A DNA stretch of 64,000 nucleotides from Sphingobium cloacae (lineage in GTDB: Bacteria; Pseudomonadota; Alphaproteobacteria; Sphingomonadales; Sphingomonadaceae). This document shows positions 54,966 to 63,730 of the stretch, piece by piece. The position numbers and the translations under genes are program-made. The notes under the pieces are model-generated. The model did not search any database and was not told the origin of the DNA. It saw only the letters and a list, made by a program, of their open reading frames with translations. The DNA lies in NCBI RefSeq assembly GCF_002355855.1, contig NZ_AP017655.1, forward strand, positions 434,001-498,000, read 5' to 3'. Every line of letters starts with the position of its first letter. Position 1 is the stretch's first letter.

Positions 54966-55639
54966 GCCTTCCCGTCCTTCAGCATATAGCCGACACCCCG
55001 AACGGTATGGAGCGCGCCGGCCACGCCCGTGTCTTCGAGCTTGCGGCGCAGACGCGAAATGGCGGCTTCGACCGCATTGGGGGTCACCGGATCGTTGAAG
55101 CTGTAGAGCGCGTTCTCGATCACTTCGCGATGGACCACCGTGCCGGCTCGCCGCATCAGCAGTTCCAGAAGGTCCGCCTCGCGGCGCGAAAGGTCGATCT
55201 CGCGATCGCCAATGCTGGCAGAGCGGCTTGCCGTGTCGAAACGCAGCATGCCGACTTCGATGACGGGCTGGGTTCGAACGCCAGGCCGGCGCAGCAGGGC
55301 GCGGATGCGCGCGGCGAGCTCGTCGATCTCGAAGGGTTTGACGATATAATCGTCTGCGCCGGAATCGAGACCGGTGACGCGATCCTCCAGCGCCCCACGC
55401 GCGGTCTGGATGATGGCAGGCGGCATCTGCTGATATTTTCGGCGGCTCGCGAGCCAGTCGATCCCGTCGCCGTCGGGCAGGCCGAGGTCGAGTATGATGG
55501 CATCATAGCTCGCGCTGCCCATCGCAGCGTCGGCTTGTGCGAGATCATGGGCAACATCGCACACGAAGCCCCGGCGCTGAAGACCGTCGGCGATCAGTGC
55601 CGCCATTCGCTCATTATCTTCGACGATGAGAAGGCGCAT
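54962..55639 (-). CDS. OmpR/PhoB-family response regulator
   Basis: Two-domain regulator of 225 aa. Receiver: MRLLIVEDNERM, Asp in DAIILDLGLPDGDG (about residue 51) and the Lys in DDYIVKPFEIDEL. DNA-binding winged helix: SRREADLLELLMRRAGTVV and AVEAAISRLRRKLED (QseB/TctD-like). The three 11-bp direct repeats nearby have the geometry expected for such a protein. Confidence 0.92.
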   Translation of the reverse strand: MRLLIVEDNERMAALIADGLQRRGFVCDVAHDLAQADAAMGSASYDAIILDLGLPDGDGIDWLASRRKYQQMPPAIIQTARGALEDRVTGLDSGADDYIVKPFEIDELAARIRALLRRPGVRTQPVIEVGMLRFDTASRSASIGDREIDLSRREADLLELLMRRAGTVVHREVIENALYSFNDPVTPNAVEAAISRLRRKLEDTGVAGALHTVRGVGYMLKDGKA

Positions 55640-55717
55640 GGGTTTAATGTAGACTTTCCACCAGGAACGAAAGGCAAGAAGGATTGAAGCTTTCTACCAG
55701 ACCATCAACCGATGTTT

Positions 55718-56407
55718 TCAATCCCTTTCCTCGTGCGAACCGTGATGGGAATGGCGTTGCTGCGGCGCGAAGGCGGTCGGATCCACCATGACAATGGCGA
55801 TGATTGCCAGAACGATCGCTGCGGCACCAAGTAGAGCCGCAAACAAGCCTGGTCCCCGAGCCTCACGCACATTCGGATAGAGGCTGTTCTTCTTGCGGCC
55901 GCTGATCATCGCGCGAACAAGGTTTTCGCCGGTGAGCAGCGACATCAACAGCACGGCGCCGACATGAAGCCCGATCAAAGCAAGCAGGCTGTAGGCGAGG
56001 GCTTCATGAAGGTCTTTGTCCATGCCGCCTGCCGCAACGCTGCTGCCGCTCCAGATGACGATTCCGGTCAATCCGATCAGCGCCACGACTGCGATCGCGC
56101 CCAGTGGATTATGACCCACGGAACGTCGAGGATGGCCAGCTAGAAGGTCGCGTGCATGGGTGGCGATTGCTGTTGGCCGAATGAAATTCACGAACCGGGC
56201 ATGCTCGCCTCCGACGAAGCCCCAGATCAGACGGAACGCAAGCAAGGCAGCAGCAGACCATCCTGCGACCATATGCCACGATGCGATCGGACTATCGTCG
56301 TCGGAAGAGAGAAACGCGATCGAGATCGCTAGGACCAGCAGCCAATGGAATAGCCGTAGCGGCGTGTCCCAAACCTTGAATGTCCTTGTATATTCAGAAT
56401 TTGTCAT
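55718..56407 (-). CDS. cytochrome b561-type membrane protein
   Basis: Protein of 229 aa with four helices and likely haem His residues in LRLFHWLLVLAIS, SWHMVAGWSA, DKDLHEALAYSLLALIGLHVG. The group resembles Ni/Fe-hydrogenase b-type or thiosulfate-reductase-type cytochromes. The C-terminal tail is His-rich (RHSHHGSHEE) and may bind metal. It has a response-regulator box 38 bp upstream, which places it in the metal regulon. Confidence 0.82.
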   Translation of the reverse strand: MTNSEYTRTFKVWDTPLRLFHWLLVLAISIAFLSSDDDSPIASWHMVAGWSAAALLAFRLIWGFVGGEHARFVNFIRPTAIATHARDLLAGHPRRSVGHNPLGAIAVVALIGLTGIVIWSGSSVAAGGMDKDLHEALAYSLLALIGLHVGAVLLMSLLTGENLVRAMISGRKKNSLYPNVREARGPGLFAALLGAAAIVLAIIAIVMVDPTAFAPQQRHSHHGSHEERD

Positions 56408-56445
56408 CACGTTCGCCTTTCCAGCTGGAAGGGCTACGGGTGTTC

Positions 56446-56462
56446 ACTGACCGAATCCTGAC
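56446..56462 (-). promoter_or_regulatory. direct-repeat response-regulator box, copy 2 (cytochrome b promoter)
   Basis: Minus strand CGTCAGGATTCGGTCAGT: two GTCAG units 11 bp apart, as in copies 1 and 3. It lies in the 72-bp region between the VIT stop and the cytochrome start. Confidence 0.65.
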
Positions 56463-56479
56463 GATGTGAGCAGCGTGGT

Positions 56480-57181
56480 TCAAACCACTGTTCCGAACAG
56501 CCTCCCGATGCCCGCGGTCGCAGCCAGGGCCAGCGCGCCCCAGAATGTGACCCGTAGGATTGATTTCATGGGGCGGGCGCCCCCGGCCCAGGCGCCAAGC
56601 GCGCCCAGCAGTGCGAGAAACAACAGGGTTGCCGCGACCTCGATTGCGACGAGGCTATCATGCGGAACGACGGCGACCAACATCAGGGGCATGAGGGCGC
56701 CTGTGCTGAAAGTTGCGGCGGATGTGAGCGCGGCCTGGATAGGGCGGGCGGTCACGACTTCGGAAATGCCGAGTTCGTCGCGGGCATGCGCGGCCAGCGC
56801 ATCCTTTGCCATTAGTTCGTCGGCTACCTGCCGGGCCAGTTCCTCATTCAGACCGCGTTTGACATAGATGTCCGCCAGTTCCTGATGCTCGAGCACCGGT
56901 TGAACGGCGAGTTCACCTCTTTCCCGGGCGAGGTCGGCATTCTCCGTGTCCGCCTGAGAGCTGACCGAGACATATTCGCCGGCGGCCATCGACATGGCGC
57001 CTGCCACCAGCGCCGCCATCCCTGCGACCAGGATATTGGCCTTGCCCGCGCCGGAGGCTGCGACGCCGACGATGAGGCTCGCGGTCGAAACGATCCCATC
57101 ATTGGCTCCCAGCACTGCCGCGCGTAGCCAGCCGATGCGTGACACCGCATGGCGTTCGGGATGGGATCTTAGTCGGCTCAT
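56480..57181 (-). CDS. VIT1/CCC1-family iron/manganese transporter
   Basis: Membrane protein of 233 aa. Family signature GWLRAAVLGANDGIVSTASLIVGVAASG in TM1, then LVAGAMSMAAGEYVSVSSQADTE, a cytosolic helical metal-binding segment (ERGELAVQPVLEHQELADIYVKRG) and three further helices. It transports Fe2+ or Mn2+ out of the cytosol. AAGGA precedes the ATG. The presence of box 3 upstream ties it to the two-component system. Confidence 0.9.
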   Translation of the reverse strand: MSRLRSHPERHAVSRIGWLRAAVLGANDGIVSTASLIVGVAASGAGKANILVAGMAALVAGAMSMAAGEYVSVSSQADTENADLARERGELAVQPVLEHQELADIYVKRGLNEELARQVADELMAKDALAAHARDELGISEVVTARPIQAALTSAATFSTGALMPLMLVAVVPHDSLVAIEVAATLLFLALLGALGAWAGGARPMKSILRVTFWGALALAATAGIGRLFGTVV

Positions 57182-57223
57182 GGTGTCCTTCGTAAAATGC
57201 CGTGAAAAAGTTCAACAGTCTTT

Positions 57224-57240
57224 CCTGACGAAACCCTGAC
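57224..57240 (-). promoter_or_regulatory. direct-repeat response-regulator box, copy 3 (VIT promoter)
   Basis: Minus strand CGTCAGGGTTTCGTCAGG: two GTCAGG units 11 bp apart, 42 bp upstream of the VIT start codon. Matches copies 1 and 2 in 15 or more positions. Confidence 0.65.
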
Positions 57241-57374
57241 GATGATTGGTAGCCGGCATAGCTCAGCAATCCCTACTTGAATCGGTCTACATTTGTCGCA
57301 CCACGCTGAAATCGGCACTCGGTGAAGGGGCCGTCACGCTTGAATCCATAGAGATTGGAGAGACCCGGCCTAGT

Positions 57375-57626
57375 TCATGTGATCATGGCCTCCTGCAGGC
57401 GGCTCATGAGAGGCAGCGCCAATTCCAGATCATCCGGTTCGACGGCTGCCTCCAATATGGTTTCGACGTGCATGACGGCTATGTTCACAGCTTTGGCCTT
57501 CGCATGACCGCGGGGATCGATTTCGGAATCCGTCTTCTTGCGAAACTTCGGGGTGAAGAGACTGCAAAAATTACGTAACTCGCGATCGAATATGATCCAG
57601 CCCCCCGTTCGATACGGGTCGTCCAC
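57375..57626 (-). CDS. possible small protein, 83 aa
   Basis: The frame reads GWIIFDRELRNFCSLFTPKF, then NIAVMHVETILEAAVEPDDLELALPLMSRL, which has the helical look of a real protein. No family recognised and no good ribosome site. The opposite strand also has an open frame of 110 codons with poorer composition. Held at low confidence. Confidence 0.35.
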   Translation of the reverse strand: MDDPYRTGGWIIFDRELRNFCSLFTPKFRKKTDSEIDPRGHAKAKAVNIAVMHVETILEAAVEPDDLELALPLMSRLQEAMIT

Positions 57627-57679
57627 GTAATGCGAGTCCTGAACTAATCGCGACAGCGCGTGCGATTATGGGTGAGGAT

Positions 57680-57696
57680 GCGGCCTATCAGGCCGC
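57680..57696. terminator. hairpin in the low-coding stretch 57.2-58.1 kb
   Basis: GCGGCCT and AGGCCGC form a perfect 7-bp stem around ATC and are followed on the plus strand by TTTGAT. It is a candidate terminator in a 940-bp stretch where no confident gene is found. Confidence 0.4.
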
Positions 57697-57909
57697 TTTG
57701 ATCGCTGCGGAACGTCGCGTATGAGTGAGAGGCGCGTTAGAGGGGCTTACAAGCCGCATCAGCTTCCAGCCCAGGAAATAGCGGAACGGGAGCCGAACTG
57801 GGCAAGGATAACTTGCACTACGTCGCTCAATAACTGCGGCAATCCCCATTCGGATAACGGAAACCGAGCGTATATTGCGAGATGAAGCGATACGGCCTTC
57901 CGCTCGAAC

Positions 57910-58092
57910 ATGATCGCCGTCGCTGGACAATGGAAGCCGTGGACCGAAAGGGAGGTCCACGAAATCGTAGCCCGATCACGGGAAAGGAATTATCTTTCCC
58001 GATTGCTGACCCACATGCTTGCCGTTTTTCGCTGGCGGATGATCGAACAAGATTGGCGGCGCCTCCTCTCGCTGCTTGCTCCGTCAAAGTGA
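57910..58092 (+). CDS. possible small basic protein, 60 aa
   Basis: Frame MIAVAGQWKPWTEREVHEIV then SRLLTHMLAVFRWRMIEQDW, rich in Trp and Arg. It lacks a good ribosome site and another frame overlaps it, so it could be a gene relic or chance. No family recognised. Confidence 0.28.
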   Translation: MIAVAGQWKPWTEREVHEIVARSRERNYLSRLLTHMLAVFRWRMIEQDWRRLLSLLAPSK

Positions 58093-58120
58093 GCGGTTTC
58101 GCGCGGGCATCGTCCCCAGT

Positions 58121-58771
58121 CTACCGTTTCGGCGCCTTTGGGCGCTGCGCGCGGATTTCCGCCAGCAGCACGCCAAGATATTTCTCAGCTTCGGCAGCTT
58201 CGCTTTCGGGATAGGCGGCCGTCATGCGTCCGCTCCAATAGCCATAGTCGACTGTCGTCAGGCTGGAACGCCATGGTTTGCCGTCGCGATAGCCGGTGAA
58301 AGTTCCGCGATAGGCCTTGAGGCGGCGATTGGTTGGGATCGTCGCCGGTCCTTCCGACACGATGGTCGGCGCGGCAAAATGGGACATCGTAGCCTGACGC
58401 ATGATCATATAGTGGTCGCGTGGCGGCATCTGGTCGATATGGACCACCGCCATCCGCACCACGATGCGATCGTCGCCGGTGCCGAGTGGCCGGTCGTAGC
58501 CGATGGCGATATACTCGCCGCCCGGATCGAATGCCCGTTCCCTGAGGCGGGTAAAGCCCTCGAATTCCTCCGGGAAGCGCAGGCCGCTGGCCACGTGGAC
58601 AAGAGTTGTGCCGTCCGGCGCCAACTCAAATCCGTCGGGTACCGCGATTGCCGTGGCGTCGGCCGAAGGTGGCGCAGCGGGCGCGGTTTCAGCCAGTGAC
58701 GGAGCCGCCGAGGACAGCCCCAGCAGGATGGCGGCGGCAAGGGAAACTGGAACGCGCAATGATCGGGACAT
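58121..58771 (-). CDS. secreted protein of unknown function
   Basis: Protein of 216 aa. The chosen ATG begins a signal peptide (SRSLRVPVSLAAAILLGLSSAAPSLAE) after AGAGGA; a longer frame upstream runs through the L,D-transpeptidase end. The mature part is a single domain with FELAPDGTTLVHVASGLRFP, YIAIGYDRPLGTGDDRIVVRM and YRGTFTGYRDGKPWRSSLTTVDYGYW. No family recognised. It is probably periplasmic, 121 bp after the transpeptidase gene. Confidence 0.7.
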   Translation of the reverse strand: MSRSLRVPVSLAAAILLGLSSAAPSLAETAPAAPPSADATAIAVPDGFELAPDGTTLVHVASGLRFPEEFEGFTRLRERAFDPGGEYIAIGYDRPLGTGDDRIVVRMAVVHIDQMPPRDHYMIMRQATMSHFAAPTIVSEGPATIPTNRRLKAYRGTFTGYRDGKPWRSSLTTVDYGYWSGRMTAAYPESEAAEAEKYLGVLLAEIRAQRPKAPKR

Positions 58772-58892
58772 CGAAGTCAAATCCTCTGGTGAGTATGTCG
58801 TAATTAGGCCGGTCTTCGCAATTACGGCAGGGGATTGTTTGGAATCAGGCGGTAAGACGCTGCGATGGACGCGAAGTCGGGATTGCACAACG

Positions 58893-59975
58893 TCATCGTT
58901 CGTTTGTATCCGCTTGGGCATCCTCGCCCGTGAGCACGGTCAGGGATGTGCCTGTACTCCCGCTTTCGAGGGTATCGGCCGTGACGATCAGCGTGCTTCC
59001 CGGTTTGAGCACCGACAGCAGGCCCCGTCTGAAGTCCTCGGGAAGGATTAGCCGCTCCCGGTCCTGCCGCGAGACTTCCCCCGTCTGTGCACCGCCAAAT
59101 ACAGGGAGGAACATCCAATGCGTCCCGTGTTCGTCGATGGAGGCGAGGTTGAAGGCCTGAAGGCCGGAGATCTTGCCGCGGATGGCGACAGGCGCCGAAC
59201 CGATTTCGATGCCGTTTCGCAACACCACGGCGCGCTGGTCCGCCGCGCTGACGATTATGGAGATCGGCCCTGTGAGTGCTTTCTCTGGCTGCCAGACCGT
59301 CAAAAAGGCATTCCCGAACGACGAGCGCCGGGCCGTATCCTGCAGGATACGGGGAGCTGGGGCAAAGCGCGGAATCTCGCTTGCCTGCGTGATGATGACC
59401 GTCAGGCCAAGCTGCGTGACATCATAGAGGTGCTCGGCGAACGTCAGGGGAAACCGGATGCATCCGTGCGAGGCGGGATAGCCCGGAAGATTGCCGGCGT
59501 GCATGGCAATCCCGTCCCAGGTGAGGCGCTGCATGTAGGGCATCGGCGCGTCATTGTAGAGGTTCGATCTGTGCGCGACTTTCTTTTGGAGGATGGTGAA
59601 AACCCCGGTGGGCGTTTCGTGGCCGGCTGCGCCGGTGGAAACGGTCGAGATGCCGATCAGGACGCCGTTGCGATAGACATAGGCCCGCTGCCTGGCGAGG
59701 CTGACGATGATGACCACCGGACCATCGGGAGCCGTTTCGGGCGCCCACAGGAACTCTCCTGGCCGTAACGCTTCCACGCTCGCCGCGATCGATCCTGGAT
59801 CAAGCGCCATAGCGCGGATCGGAGCGGCGGTCAGGCAGAGCGCGGCAGTCATGGTGCCGGCAAGAAGCGTTCGGCGCGAGAAGCGTGTCGATGGTGCGTG
59901 GGATGCGCCGGCCGTTGCCACGGCAGTGAGCGTCGGGGTTCGCAATATGATGTCTGGTGTTGTGATCTTATCCAT
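58893..59975 (-). CDS. L,D-transpeptidase (YkuD) with a degenerate second repeat
   Basis: Exported protein of 360 aa. A twin-arginine-like signal (FSRRTLLAGTMTAALCL) precedes a complete YkuD domain (VVIIVSLARQRAYVYRNG to LTVIIT) with the catalytic H-x-G-N and S-H-G-C-I-R-F motifs. After it comes a second segment, PISIIVSAADQRAVVLRNG, ending GSTLIVTA, that mirrors the start and end of the first but lacks the HGC catalytic core. The ATG at 59975 follows AGAAGAGG. Probably acts on peptidoglycan cross-links or lipoprotein anchoring. Confidence 0.85.
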   Translation of the reverse strand: MDKITTPDIILRTPTLTAVATAGASHAPSTRFSRRTLLAGTMTAALCLTAAPIRAMALDPGSIAASVEALRPGEFLWAPETAPDGPVVIIVSLARQRAYVYRNGVLIGISTVSTGAAGHETPTGVFTILQKKVAHRSNLYNDAPMPYMQRLTWDGIAMHAGNLPGYPASHGCIRFPLTFAEHLYDVTQLGLTVIITQASEIPRFAPAPRILQDTARRSSFGNAFLTVWQPEKALTGPISIIVSAADQRAVVLRNGIEIGSAPVAIRGKISGLQAFNLASIDEHGTHWMFLPVFGGAQTGEVSRQDRERLILPEDFRRGLLSVLKPGSTLIVTADTLESGSTGTSLTVLTGEDAQADTNER

Positions 59976-60114
59976 CCTCTTCTGATCAGGCCATAATATC
60001 GGTCTGCTTCGCGACGGCCAGCGAATCCTTGCCGAAGAACATTTCTGTCCGTCCTGCAAATACACGGCGACACGTTCCTTGGTTGGCGGACCACTGCTGC
60101 TATGTTGCGTCGAT

Positions 60115-60972
60115 ATGACCCCGCGAACGATTCTGTTTCCAACCGATTTTAGCGGTCGCTGCGACCGAGCCCGCGACCGCGCGATACAGCTGGCGAGCGA
60201 GTGGCGCGCACATCTGGTTCTTCTCCATGTTCAGAGGGATCCCGATCCCGCAGACATGCTCGACGGACTGCAGGCTGCCGAGAGTCGCCTTCATGCCCGC
60301 TTGCGGGCGGAGGTGGCGGACCCGGATATTCCGGTCGAGACACGCCTCGCCACCGGCGCCGTCTCGCAGGCGGTGCTGGAAGCGTCAACCGCATGCGGGG
60401 CGGATCTCATCGTGACCGGCATCTCGCGCCATGACGATATCGGGGATTTCCTGATCGGCACGACCGTGGAGCGCATGATACGCCATGCTCATGCGCCGGT
60501 GCTTATCGTGAAGGAAAAGACTCAGCACCACTATCGCCGGGTCTTGGTCGCAACCGATTTCTCCGGCTGCTCGGCCCAGGCGCTTCGCACGGCCATGGCC
60601 GCATTCCCCGCTGCCGAGATCACTCTCGTTCACGCCTATCACGTGCCGCTGGAGGCACTTCGGGGCCGGGAAGGGCCGGCAGCTGCGCTGCAGGCCAGGA
60701 TAGCCTATGATCTGGATGCCTTTCTGGACAGGACCGATCTGCCCGCCGACGCACGCGACAGGCTGGATATCAATGTCGACTATGGCGAGGTTTGCGAGGT
60801 TGTCCGCAATCATGTGAAGCTGAGCGAAACCGACCTGGCCGTGATCGGAACGCACGGTCGATCGGCCCTGACGGTGGCGGTGCTCGGCAGCACGGCGCGG
60901 GCGCTGCTCAGCCGTCTCGATTGCGATGTCCTGCTCGTGCGCCAGCAGCCGCAGGCGGATGCTGCCGTCTGA
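60115..60972 (+). CDS. universal stress protein, two UspA domains (third copy)
   Basis: Tandem USP of 285 aa, TPRTILFPTDFSGRCDRARDRAI at the start, with VTGISRHDDIGDFLIGTTVERMI and VIGTHGRSALTVAVLGSTARALL as the two nucleotide-binding segments. The ATG at 60115 is preferred to a TTG at 60079 because it opens the fold. It is divergent from the L,D-transpeptidase and overlaps the next gene. Closely similar in design to the USP at 6403. Confidence 0.88.
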   Translation: MTPRTILFPTDFSGRCDRARDRAIQLASEWRAHLVLLHVQRDPDPADMLDGLQAAESRLHARLRAEVADPDIPVETRLATGAVSQAVLEASTACGADLIVTGISRHDDIGDFLIGTTVERMIRHAHAPVLIVKEKTQHHYRRVLVATDFSGCSAQALRTAMAAFPAAEITLVHAYHVPLEALRGREGPAAALQARIAYDLDAFLDRTDLPADARDRLDINVDYGEVCEVVRNHVKLSETDLAVIGTHGRSALTVAVLGSTARALLSRLDCDVLLVRQQPQADAAV

Positions 60973-62519
60973 TCCGGATCGTCATCCTTGCCTGCCTGGG
61001 CTTCGTCGCGGCGTCGATGCTCGCGACCTGGGTCTACGGCCTGTTCGCCAGTCGCGCGCAGGGGGAGCCTTCCTACGCACTGTCGATCGAACGCGGCCGG
61101 ACGCCGCTCGATCAGCGTATTGGCGCCACGACGGATGCGCACCCCGGTGAGAGCGGCCTGCTTTTGCTGGACGAGAATCTCGACGCCTTCGCGGCACGTG
61201 GATTGTCGGCGCGCAAGGTCGAGCGCTCGCTCGATCTGATGTATTACATCTGGCACGACGATCTGACCGGCCGCCTTCTTCTGGCCGAGGCCCTGTCCGC
61301 GGCCGATCGCGGCGTCAGGGTGCGGATCCTGATCGACGACATCGGCACCAGCCATACATCTGATGCGATGATCGCCATGGCGCATCATCCGCATATCGAG
61401 ATCCGTATCTTCAACCCGACCCGGGCGCGGCAGGGCGGCTTGCGGCGCGGCATCGAAATGATGCTGCGCGCCTTCAGCGTGACCCGGCGCATGCACAACA
61501 AGGCCTGGATCGCTGATGGCCGCGTCGCCATCCTTGGCGGGCGCAATATCGGCGACGCCTATTTCGATGCCGCGACGCAAACCAATTTCCGCGACATGGA
61601 CGTGCTGGTGATGGGGCCAGCCGTCGCCCAGACGGAGAAGATCTTCGACGATTACTGGAACAGCGGCCTGGCGTTGCCGGTCGATAGGCTTTCGCCCTTG
61701 AAAGATCCTGGCGTGGCGCTGACGCGGATCGCCGCCGAATTGAGCAACGCTGCCAATGAGGCTGCCGCGCGCCCCTATCTGGAGCGCATCGCCAAACGGC
61801 TCTCGCTTCTCGATCCCGAGACCACGCGGCCCGACTGGACTCGCGCCGCCCGCGTGATCGCCGATCCGCCGCGCAAAGTGCTGGGCAAGGAGGGCAAGAA
61901 CTGGCTGATGCACGACCTGCTGCCGGTCTTCGATGCGGCGCGGGAAAGGCTTGAAATCACTTCGCCCTATTTCATCCCCGGCGAGGAAGGCACGGCGGCG
62001 CTCGCCGCGATTGCGGCAAAGGGGGTTTCGGTCTCGGTCCTGACCAATTCTCTTGCGGCAACCGATGTCGCCGCGGTCCATGGCGGTTATGCGCGCTACC
62101 GTGTTCCGCTGCTCGAGGCAGGGATCAAGCTCTGGGAATTGCGGCCCGAGCATCAGGAGCGGGACTTTTCCCTGCGAGGATCGAGCCGGGCAAGCCTGCA
62201 CACCAAGGCTTTCACTGCCGACGGGCATATGGGGTTCATCGGCTCGATGAACCTGGATCCTCGTTCGGCTTCCCTCAACACGGAAATGGGCGTCCTCTTC
62301 GAGTCCGAGGCCCTGGCCCGGAAGATGGCTGCCATCTGGCAGCGCGATACCGCGCCCTCCCGCAGCTATGAGGTCTGTCTGACGTCGGATGGCGACGTGG
62401 AATGGGCCGGGAGCCGGAACGGCGTGCCCGTCCGATACGACCGGGAACCGGAAGCCTCGTTCTGGCGCAGACTAACCGCACAGGCCATTGGCCTTCTGCC
62501 GCTGGAATCGCAGCTTTGA
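60921..62519 (+). CDS. phospholipase D-like / cardiolipin-synthase-type protein
   Basis: Protein of about 532 aa with one N-terminal helix (LIRIVILACLGFVAASMLATW) and two HKD motifs: H-N-K-A-W-I-A-D-G-R-V-A-I-L-G-G-R-N and H-T-K-A-F-T-A-D-G-H-M-G-F-I-G-S-M-N-L-D. It resembles the YmdC/ClsC group of cardiolipin synthases. The start is uncertain: TTG at 60921 keeps the membrane helix, CTG at 60969 overlaps the USP stop, and the ATG at 61017 would cut the helix. Confidence 0.85.
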   Translation: MRCPARAPAAAGGCCRLIRIVILACLGFVAASMLATWVYGLFASRAQGEPSYALSIERGRTPLDQRIGATTDAHPGESGLLLLDENLDAFAARGLSARKVERSLDLMYYIWHDDLTGRLLLAEALSAADRGVRVRILIDDIGTSHTSDAMIAMAHHPHIEIRIFNPTRARQGGLRRGIEMMLRAFSVTRRMHNKAWIADGRVAILGGRNIGDAYFDAATQTNFRDMDVLVMGPAVAQTEKIFDDYWNSGLALPVDRLSPLKDPGVALTRIAAELSNAANEAAARPYLERIAKRLSLLDPETTRPDWTRAARVIADPPRKVLGKEGKNWLMHDLLPVFDAARERLEITSPYFIPGEEGTAALAAIAAKGVSVSVLTNSLAATDVAAVHGGYARYRVPLLEAGIKLWELRPEHQERDFSLRGSSRASLHTKAFTADGHMGFIGSMNLDPRSASLNTEMGVLFESEALARKMAAIWQRDTAPSRSYEVCLTSDGDVEWAGSRNGVPVRYDREPEASFWRRLTAQAIGLLPLESQL

Positions 62520-62603
62520 CCCAAGCAGGCTTTCGGCGCCGTCTTCAATTTTGCGTGTTGCCGACGAATGGACCGTCTGCGACGGGGACCTGTTTCCTTG
62601 AGA

Positions 62604-63188
62604 TCATGCGCTTGAGCGCGGATCGTTGTCGGAGCGCAGAAATCTGCTCCAGTCGATCTGGGCGAGCGCAGCAAGCAGGATGATCATGCCGATCTGCATC
62701 GCGATGCCCCACGGACTGGTGAGGCGCTCGGTAAAGACGTCACCCAGGCTCGATTTGCGGATCACGCCTGCTGTCGCGGCATAGATCGAATAGGAGACGA
62801 GACGCCCGACGAAAAACGCTGCTGTGAACTTCCCCAGCCTGATACCCGCAAGGCCGGCCGCTTCGAACAGTTGCGCCGAGGGAAGCGGAGAGAGAGCGAA
62901 CAGTGCGAGCCCGAAAATCGCGCTTTTCGGTCGGTCCTCGACGACTTTTTTCGCTGCTTCGAGGTTGCGCTTTTGTTTCGCGGGCAAATAGTCCTTGAGA
63001 AATCGAAAGCCCCAGGCAAGCAGCAAACGTCCAAGAGCGGCCGCGAGCGCGCCAATGAACACGATCAAGGCGACAGGCAGATCGGTCGTCAGGCCATAGA
63101 GAACGATGATCGACCATGTCGGGGGACCGAACGCGGGCAACAGGTTGATACCAAGGACGATCAGGAAGAGAATCAGGCACGCGGTCAT
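62604..63188 (-). CDS. VTT/DedA-like membrane protein
   Basis: Integral membrane protein of 194 aa with five or six helices: LILFLIVLGINLLPAFGPPTWSI, then LSPLPSAQLFEAAGLAGIRLGKFTAAFFVGRLVSYSIYA, which has the Pro/Gly re-entrant pattern of VTT (SNARE-associated) proteins. Lipid scrambling or phosphate transport is known for relatives; the role here is unknown. Convergent with the phospholipase D gene. Confidence 0.65.
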   Translation of the reverse strand: MTACLILFLIVLGINLLPAFGPPTWSIIVLYGLTTDLPVALIVFIGALAAALGRLLLAWGFRFLKDYLPAKQKRNLEAAKKVVEDRPKSAIFGLALFALSPLPSAQLFEAAGLAGIRLGKFTAAFFVGRLVSYSIYAATAGVIRKSSLGDVFTERLTSPWGIAMQIGMIILLAALAQIDWSRFLRSDNDPRSSA

Positions 63189-63269
63189 TTCGCCTTCGGC
63201 GTTATCGCATTTGCGCAGGGTCAGCGAGCCGGATGGGAGAGATGTCTTTCAGCCTGTCAATCCATGCGT

Positions 63270-63680
63270 CTACTTCTCGACGCGCGTCCAGATCTGCGAC
63301 CGGCACCCGATGCGCCCGACGAGGCAGCCGTTCGCCTCGAGCCTGTTGCTGTCGAGTACCGTGACGCGCCCGGTGAAGGTCCGGCCGATATCGGGCACGA
63401 AAACGCGGCCGCGCCACACGCCGGGCTGCTCCTGCTCGAAATCACGAAACAGCTGTGCGCCCACCAGAGGATCCGGGCTGCCCTTGCGCGCATCGGCTTT
63501 CGCCTTGTCGTTAGCCCAGACGACGACACCGCACATCCTGTCGTCGCACGGTTGCGCGCGGATATGCACACTGTTTGCAGGGTTGCGCCAGATAGTCCCG
63601 GAAATGCTCGATGCCGGAGCATTTCCGACCGTTGCCGCCAGGATGAGCAAGACCGAAAGCGGTTTGTATCCTCCGATCAT
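63270..63680 (-). CDS. DUF2147 family secreted protein
   Basis: Protein of 136 aa. Signal peptide IGGYKPLSVLLILAATVGNAPAS, then ISGTIWRNPANSVHIRAQPCDDRMCGVVVWAND and YTGRVTVL-type core (RTFTGRVTVLDSNRLEANGCLVGRIGCRSQIWTR), which is DUF2147. Four Cys residues may form two disulfides. Function unknown. The ATG at 63680 opens the signal peptide. Confidence 0.85.
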   Translation of the reverse strand: MIGGYKPLSVLLILAATVGNAPASSISGTIWRNPANSVHIRAQPCDDRMCGVVVWANDKAKADARKGSPDPLVGAQLFRDFEQEQPGVWRGRVFVPDIGRTFTGRVTVLDSNRLEANGCLVGRIGCRSQIWTRVEK

Positions 63681-63730
63681 CCTGGCGTTTCCTTTGTTGT
63701 TCGGGGCAGGGCACCCTTGCCGCACTAAGT

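Noticed and set aside
55681..55724. GGATTGAA and TTCAATCC, 28 bases apart, between the cytochrome b and response regulator genes
   Set aside because: The arms are perfect, but the loop is long and one arm overlaps the cytochrome stop; too weak to call a terminator.
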